Origin: Clostridia bacterium
GTDB taxonomy: Bacteria > Bacillota > Clostridia > Christensenellales > CAG-138
Direction: 5' to 3'
NCBI GenBank assembly: GCA_017539215.1
Contig: JAFYHI010000015.1
Coordinates: 1 to 36,695, forward strand
DNA: 36,695 nucleotides
In this document: in pieces, positions 33,201 to 36,695 of the stretch
How positions within the stretch are numbered: the first letter of the stretch is position 1
Layout: the number at the start of each line of letters is the position of its first letter
Translations under genes and position numbers: made by a program
The notes under the pieces: model-generated
The model's input: the letters and a program-made list of their open reading frames with translations, nothing else
What the model was told of the DNA's origin: nothing
The model's database searches: none

Positions 33201-34258
33201 GCAACGTTTATGATGAACGCTTCCGCAAGGGCAGATTCTCCGTTGCCGAACACTATAATGCACAGGTCAAAAAGCTGTTTGAAAAGCCTGTCAGAATAGG
33301 AAGCCGGCAGATCTGGGCAGGAGCGGAGTCGATTGCGACCGTTCGCAAAACCATGCGAAAGAACGCTGTTCATTTCACAAGATATGCGTTCTGCCGAAAG
33401 GGAGGGTTGTTTGATCAAATGCCCCTGCGTGCAAGGGAAGGTCTTGTTCCGAGGAAGGCAGCGCTGGATACGGCAAAATACGGAGGGTATAACAAGACGA
33501 CGGCTTCGTTCTTTATGCTTGTTTCATACACCAATGGGAAAAAGAAGGATGCGATGATTATCCCGATTGAGCTTATGTACAGGGATAAATTCCTCAATGA
33601 TGCTGCTTTTGCAAAAGAATACAGCAAGCGCATAGTTGAAACGATTTCCGGGAAGCAGGTTTCGGAGCTTTCCTTCCCCCTGGGGATGAGGCCCATAAAA
33701 ATCAATACCGTCCTCGAACTTGACGGCTGCAGGGTGTGCATAACCGGAAAATCGGGGGGAGGGCGGCAGCTTGGGATCTGCCTGAACGAGCCCGCAAAGC
33801 TGACGGGTCAGCTTGAGCTCTTGGTAAAAAGACTTGATGGTTTTGCAGAAAGAAGGAAGGCAATACCGAAGCTGATGATCGATGAGGTATTTGACGGCAT
33901 TTCAAGGGAGAAAACTCTTGAGCTGTATGACGAGTATCTCGGCAAGCTGAAGCGCAAACCTTACAACAAGGTGCTTGACAGCCAGATCGGCGTTATGGAA
34001 AAGGGCAGATGCGTTTTTGAGAAGCTGCCTGTTGAAAGCCAAGCGGAGGTGCTGACACAAATTATCATGCTGCTTAAATCAGGCCGCGCCGGAGGGTGCA
34101 ACTTAAAGATGATTGGAGGTGTTGAAAAGTCAGGCGTCTTAACACTAAGTTCCACTCTTTCCAACTGGAAGAAAAAGTACGAATGTGCAGTTATTGTCGA
34201 TCAGTCTCCGGCAGGACTGTTTGAGAAGAGAAGCATAAATCTTCTTGATCTTGTATGA
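30203..34258 (+). CDS. cas9: Cas9, type II-A CRISPR effector nuclease
   Basis: A 1351-residue RNA-guided DNA endonuclease. RuvC-I has Asp11 in LGLDIGTDSVGYA; the Arg-rich bridge helix (about 50-75, RRGYRTARRRLDRR) follows. RuvC-II has Glu769 in IFIEMARG; HNH has Asp854-His855 in YNVDHIYPQ with NNKVLVL and SKANSDKG; RuvC-III has His988-His989 and Asp992 in HHAKDAYLN. All cleavage residues are therefore intact. The C-terminal 300 residues should contain the PAM-interacting domain; the PAM cannot be read. The ATG follows GGGGGAAG. It overlaps cas1 by 4 bases. Base composition is clearly lower in GC than the genes to its left, a sign of transfer. Confidence 0.98.
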   Translation: MKIENYFLGLDIGTDSVGYAAADTEYRLLKFKGEPMWGAAVFEAANQSAERRGYRTARRRLDRRQQRVALTEELFAKEISKVDSDFFIKRRESALWREDASFDGFALDDTDYNKKYPTIHHLIVDLMNDKSPHDVRLVFWACAWLVAHRGHFLSVVDADNVESLFDFSLIYREFITYFENAPWECDEGSFANVLRQKKSITAKEKMFWDLLFNGKKPKDDETSEYNRALLIKLLCGGKVKAEDLFKNEEYSEVQSFSLDTDDDVLAAEVLARLGDDSELIRKMKALFDWALLVDARHGKATISEGKVAVYEQHKADLAMLKQFIRKYLPEKYNEVFRFYNGKTANYTAYVKNLKSVGKISEDKVIKVSRDTFSEYLKKLIKDTQCDESDAEQKDDIMTRLEARSFLPKQVDSNNRIIPYQLYFYELKRILENASGYLAFLQERDYDGMTAAQKLLSVFTFRIPYYVGPLNGADDKNGHAWIVRKAEGKIYPWNFADKVDCDGSEKVFIDRMVNRCTYLPDQSVLPKSSLLYSKFMVLNEINNIRINGEPISVDCKKNLFTNLFLAKKRVTRKGIEDFLCREMKKGALLEGIDQTVKSSMKSYHDFKQLLVSGELSESDAERIIERRTYTEDKSRFKKWLDDEYGNIPQEDRKYLSSLKYSDFGRLSAYFLNGFEGCRKEDGTGELHTVLYYLWETNDNLMQILSDRYDFADRINDYIDNYYGKTKKNLLERLDDMYISNAVKRPIIRMAEITKEVVKACGHAPTKIFIEMARGASDEQKGKRTVSRAEQIRKLYSSVQEDTRELSRQLDAMGADSEQKLRSESLFLYYMQLGRCMYTGESIDVTKLKDGTYNVDHIYPQCYVKDDSVINNKVLVLSKANSDKGDQYPIPSKYRNDPSVRAHWDMLFKAGLISAEKYRRLTRSKGFTDDEKMGFINRQLVETRQSTKAAAEVLKEMYPETEIVYVKAGLVSEFRHDFDMLKTRSVNDLHHAKDAYLNIVVGNVYDERFRKGRFSVAEHYNAQVKKLFEKPVRIGSRQIWAGAESIATVRKTMRKNAVHFTRYAFCRKGGLFDQMPLRAREGLVPRKAALDTAKYGGYNKTTASFFMLVSYTNGKKKDAMIIPIELMYRDKFLNDAAFAKEYSKRIVETISGKQVSELSFPLGMRPIKINTVLELDGCRVCITGKSGGGRQLGICLNEPAKLTGQLELLVKRLDGFAERRKAIPKLMIDEVFDGISREKTLELYDEYLGKLKRKPYNKVLDSQIGVMEKGRCVFEKLPVESQAEVLTQIIMLLKSGRAGGCNLKMIGGVEKSGVLTLSSTLSNWKKKYECAVIVDQSPAGLFEKRSINLLDLV

Positions 34259-35130
34259 GCTGGAGAACGGTTGTAATTGCATCGGGCTGTAAGTTGGATT
34301 ACAAGCTCGGCTGCCTCGTCGTTCGCGCGGAAGAAACCAGGAAGGTTTTTCTGGATGAGGTGGCGGTGCTTCTGATCGAAAGTACTGCCGTTTCCCTGAC
34401 GGAGTATTTGATCGCTGAGCTTATACGCCGAAAGGTCAGGGTGATTTTCTGTGATGAAAAAAGGGATCCTGTTGCGGAACTTGTCCCTTACTCCGGCAGT
34501 CATGATTCAGCTAGAAAAATCAAGATGCAGATAGGCTGGCCTAAAGACGTCAAGGACGCCGTGTGGACCGAATTGGTTTCTGAGAAGATAGGCAAGCAGG
34601 CGGCTTTGCTTGAGTCCCTGCAGAGAGAAAGAGAGTCTAAGCTGCTCAGGCAATATATCGGACAGCTCGAATTTGGGGATGCATCAAATCGAGAAGGCCA
34701 TGCTGCAAAGGTTTACTTCAATGCGCTGTTTGGTATGGAGTTCACCAGGAGCAGGGAATGCCCTGCAAATGCGGCGCTGAATTATGGGTACAGCTTGATC
34801 CTTTCGGCGTGCAACCGTGAAATATCGTCAAACGGCTATTTGAATCAGTTGGGCATACATCATGATAATATGTTCAATGCTTTCAATTTGGGCTGCGATC
34901 TGATGGAGCCGTTCAGACCTTATGTGGACAGCGTAGTTGTATCGCGTAATTACGGCAGTTTTGGAGTCAGCGAAAAACATGATTTGATCGGCATTCTCAA
35001 TGAGGAGATCATCTTTGAGAACACAAAGCAAACCCTGCTCAATGGAATAAAATTATACATACGAAGCGTCTTTTCGGCACTCAATGACGAGGATGTTTCA
35101 GCATTAAGGTTTTGTGGGTATGAGTTTTAG
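34255..35130 (+). CDS. cas1: Cas1, CRISPR adaptation integrase
   Basis: A 291-residue type II Cas1. The metal ligands are Glu147 in [15 protein letters not shown], His202/203 in [12 protein letters not shown] and Asp215/Glu218 in the following DLMEPFRP. With Cas2 it forms the complex that inserts new spacers at the leader end; in II-A systems Cas9 and Csn2 are also needed. The start codon overlaps the cas9 stop (ATGA), so both are translated from one mRNA. Length and ending are normal. Confidence 0.98.
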   Translation: MSWRTVVIASGCKLDYKLGCLVVRAEETRKVFLDEVAVLLIESTAVSLTEYLIAELIRRKVRVIFCDEKRDPVAELVPYSGSHDSARKIKMQIGWPKDVKDAVWTELVSEKIGKQAALLESLQRERESKLLRQYIGQLEFGDASNREGHAAKVYFNALFGMEFTRSRECPANAALNYGYSLILSACNREISSNGYLNQLGIHHDNMFNAFNLGCDLMEPFRPYVDSVVVSRNYGSFGVSEKHDLIGILNEEIIFENTKQTLLNGIKLYIRSVFSALNDEDVSALRFCGYEF

Positions 35131-35440
35131 ATTTATGAGGATAGTGGTATTCTTTGATCTTCCTACGGAAACGCCGGAGGACAAACGTAACTACAGGCAG
35201 TTTCGTAAACTCCTTGTAAGCAATGGATTCATTATGATGCAGGAATCGGTTTACTGCAGAATGGTGCTGAATCAAAGCGTAGAATCGTCTGTAAAAGAAA
35301 CGCTCAAGAGGAACTGCCCTCCGGAAGGCATAGTGCAGGTGCTGACGGTTACCGAAAAGCAGTTTGCGGGAATGCAGTATCTGGTCGGATCGATAAAAAC
35401 GGATATGGTCGACAGCTGTGAAAGGGTGGTTATACTGTGA
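35120..35440 (+). CDS. cas2: Cas2, CRISPR adaptation protein
   Basis: A 106-residue Cas2 of the II-A type: [25 protein letters not shown] at the start (quoted over a stretch in which Asp14 in FDLP is the usual metal-site residue), then [19 protein letters not shown] chose the ATG at 35120, which matches the normal II-A start (MSxRxMR); a GTG two codons earlier is less likely. It overlaps the end of cas1 by 11 bases. Cas2 bridges two Cas1 dimers in the integrase complex. Confidence 0.96.
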   Translation: MSFRFMRIVVFFDLPTETPEDKRNYRQFRKLLVSNGFIMMQESVYCRMVLNQSVESSVKETLKRNCPPEGIVQVLTVTEKQFAGMQYLVGSIKTDMVDSCERVVIL

Positions 35441-36102
35441 GGCTTGTGTCATCGTTGTTTAATTCGATCATCGAGACCGAAGAAGGATATGTATCTTCCA
35501 TGGTTATAGAGAATCAGGATTGCTTCCGCGCCTTCATGAAGGATCTTGCTTCTCAAGCTTTGGGCGCCGATGGCGATGCCGTTCTTTCCAAAGACAACAA
35601 ACCAATACAGATGCAGAAAGGAGTGGAGATACTTTCCGAGTTTGCTCCGTTTTGCTTCAGCAGTAAAGTGATACAGAACAAGATCGCGTCGTTGCTTGCA
35701 AAGCAGGCGATGGATGAAGACCACTGGCTTCGTTCGGGGAAAATAATCAGCATGATAGAGAATTATATCGGAGAGCTTGCGATCGATCTTCCGTGTGAAA
35801 TAGATTGCACAAAGCTTTCTTTCGAAGGCTTAATAAAATCGGCCGGTGTTGCTGCTCAGTGTACCGCGGATGATCCCATTGGGGAAGTGCTCGAATACAT
35901 GGAACTTTCCCGTGCTTTGTTCGGGAACAGGCTTTTTGTTACTGTAAACATGCGAAGCTGGTTCGGAGATGGAGCGATAGCGTTGTTCGCAAGGGACGCG
36001 GCGGCCAAGAAACTGGATCTGCTCATGCTTGAAAACAGCGATCATCCCCGGTTTGCCAATGAGAAAAGATTAACGATCGATTCGGATCTTTGTGAGTTCT
36101 GA
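35437..36102 (+). CDS. csn2: Csn2, type II-A adaptation protein
   Basis: A 221-residue Csn2. Known members form tetrameric rings around linear double-stranded DNA ends and are needed for spacer acquisition. Family features here are the N-terminal [28 protein letters not shown], and the C-terminal [11 protein letters not shown] followed by the LLMLENSD segment. Its presence fixes the subtype as II-A. The start is a GTG that overlaps the cas2 stop (GTGA). The leader of the array follows without a terminator. Confidence 0.95.
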   Translation: MRLVSSLFNSIIETEEGYVSSMVIENQDCFRAFMKDLASQALGADGDAVLSKDNKPIQMQKGVEILSEFAPFCFSSKVIQNKIASLLAKQAMDEDHWLRSGKIISMIENYIGELAIDLPCEIDCTKLSFEGLIKSAGVAAQCTADDPIGEVLEYMELSRALFGNRLFVTVNMRSWFGDGAIALFARDAAAKKLDLLMLENSDHPRFANEKRLTIDSDLCEF

Positions 36103-36213
36103 TTGCGTTTTTAAAGGGGATGATGTATAATCAGTAAGGCGATACCCCATCGTGCACGGCGGTTCGTAGTGCCGCTTTCACAAACCTGAGCTTTAGGTCG
36201 TTTGAAGTTTGAG
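36103..36213 (+). promoter_or_regulatory. CRISPR leader
   Basis: About 110 bases from the csn2 stop to repeat 1. TATAAT (36126-36131) has TTGCGT 17 bases before it as a weak -35, a likely crRNA promoter. The last bases, GTTTGAG (36207-36213), differ by one base from the ATTTGAG leader-anchoring sequence described for type II-A arrays. TACCCCAT at 36143-36150 is the reverse complement of bases in the repeat. Confidence 0.8.
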
Positions 36214-36695
36214 GTTTGAGAGTAGTGTAAATCTATGGGGTACTCAAACAGCCGCGCTTACAGCCGAGTATCCCGACGCGTTTGAGAGTAGTGTAAATCT
36301 ATGGGGTACTCAAACTGCGTGACCGACGGGATCTTGAAGTATTCAGTTTGAGAGTAGTGTAAATCTATGGGGTACTCAAACTCTCGGAGATCATTTCGGA
36401 GGTAAAAGATGGTTTGAGAGTAGTGTAAATCTATGGGGTACTCAAACCTATAACAATTGGTGTGAAACCGAAAAGGGGTTTGAGAGTAGTGTAAATCTAT
36501 GGGGTACGCAAACTTTACAATGCCAGACATGCGAATCTTTTCAGTTTGAGAGTAGTGTAAATCTATGGGGTACTCAAACAGAAATAACGAAGGATCTACC
36601 GTCTGCTCCGTTTGAGAGTAGTGTAAATCTATGGGGTACTCAAACCCAATACCCGGTTTTCCGGGGATTAAAGTTGTTTGAGAGTAGTGTAAATC
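36214..36695 (+). CRISPR. Type II-A CRISPR array, at least 8 repeats and 7 complete spacers (runs off the right edge)
   Basis: Repeats of 36 bases begin at 36214, 36280, 36346, 36412, 36478, 36544, 36610 and 36676; the last is cut after 20 bases. All seven spacers are exactly 30 bases. The repeat starts GTTTGAGAGTAG and ends TACTCAAAC, giving 7-bp terminal inverted repeats GTTTGAG/CTCAAAC. Repeat 5 has one change (T31 to G); the other complete repeats are identical. Orientation follows from the tracrRNA pairing and the leader position. No spacer was seen to match the rest of the window by eye. Confidence 0.99.

Noticed and set aside
36258..36530. A 90-codon minus-strand open frame with repeated peptide EYPIDLHYSQT.
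   Set aside because: It is only the translation of the CRISPR repeats.
36250..36675. Self-targeting by one of the seven spacers.
   Set aside because: No match to the genes of this window was noticed by eye; a real search would be needed to exclude targets elsewhere in the genome.

Overview
The window looks like a chromosomal piece of a high-GC, Gram-positive, anaerobic Clostridia-type bacterium, probably an Oscillospirales-like gut lineage. This rests on the conserved run DUF1385-prmC-prfA-sua5-rpiB-upp, the Feo iron system, BlaI/BlaR1, lipoproteins, and cohesin and dockerin modules. The taxonomic guess comes from gene content and order only; no marker gene was compared.

Left part (1-7845): the start of a parA/soj gene runs off the left edge. 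After about 700 bp without a gene come a tRNA-Arg and a ferrous-iron operon on the minus strand (feoA, feoA, feoB, Cys-rich FeoB-associated peptide). A divergent DtxR/MntR-family regulator faces this operon. Three copies of one 16-bp palindrome lie over the feo promoter and in front of feoB. A lipoprotein and an autoregulated blaI-blaR1 pair follow.

Middle (7858-29282): a seven-gene minus-strand housekeeping run (DUF1385, prmC, prfA, GNAT, sua5, rpiB, upp) ends in a bidirectional terminator. Next is a block of envelope and secreted proteins: an NlpC/P60-like protein, a cohesin-dockerin protein, a DHHW lipoprotein and a DUF4358 lipoprotein. A plus-strand operon follows with an RCC1-like/dockerin/sortase B fusion lipoprotein, DUF951, signal peptidase I, a signal-peptidase homologue lacking its catalytic residues, and a large GT-C-like membrane protein. 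Then come a DUF2975/HTH/lipoprotein operon, two genes sharing a duplicated promoter plus signal-peptide segment (one is a subtilisin-like protease with a C-terminal dockerin), and a DUF3592-like membrane protein.

Right part (29469-36695): a broken WYL-type regulator is followed by a type II-A CRISPR-Cas locus of visibly lower GC: tracrRNA (minus strand), cas9, cas1, cas2, csn2, leader and an array with 7 complete spacers that runs off the right edge. Repeat, anti-repeat, tracrRNA hairpins, terminator and tracrRNA promoter can all be read directly. All Cas9 and Cas1 catalytic motifs are present, so the system looks functional for both interference and adaptation.

The least ordinary items are the RCC1-dockerin-sortase fusion, the local cohesin/dockerin set, the catalytically dead signal peptidase beside an intact one, the duplicated expression/secretion cassette, and the detailed architecture of the tracrRNA and leader.
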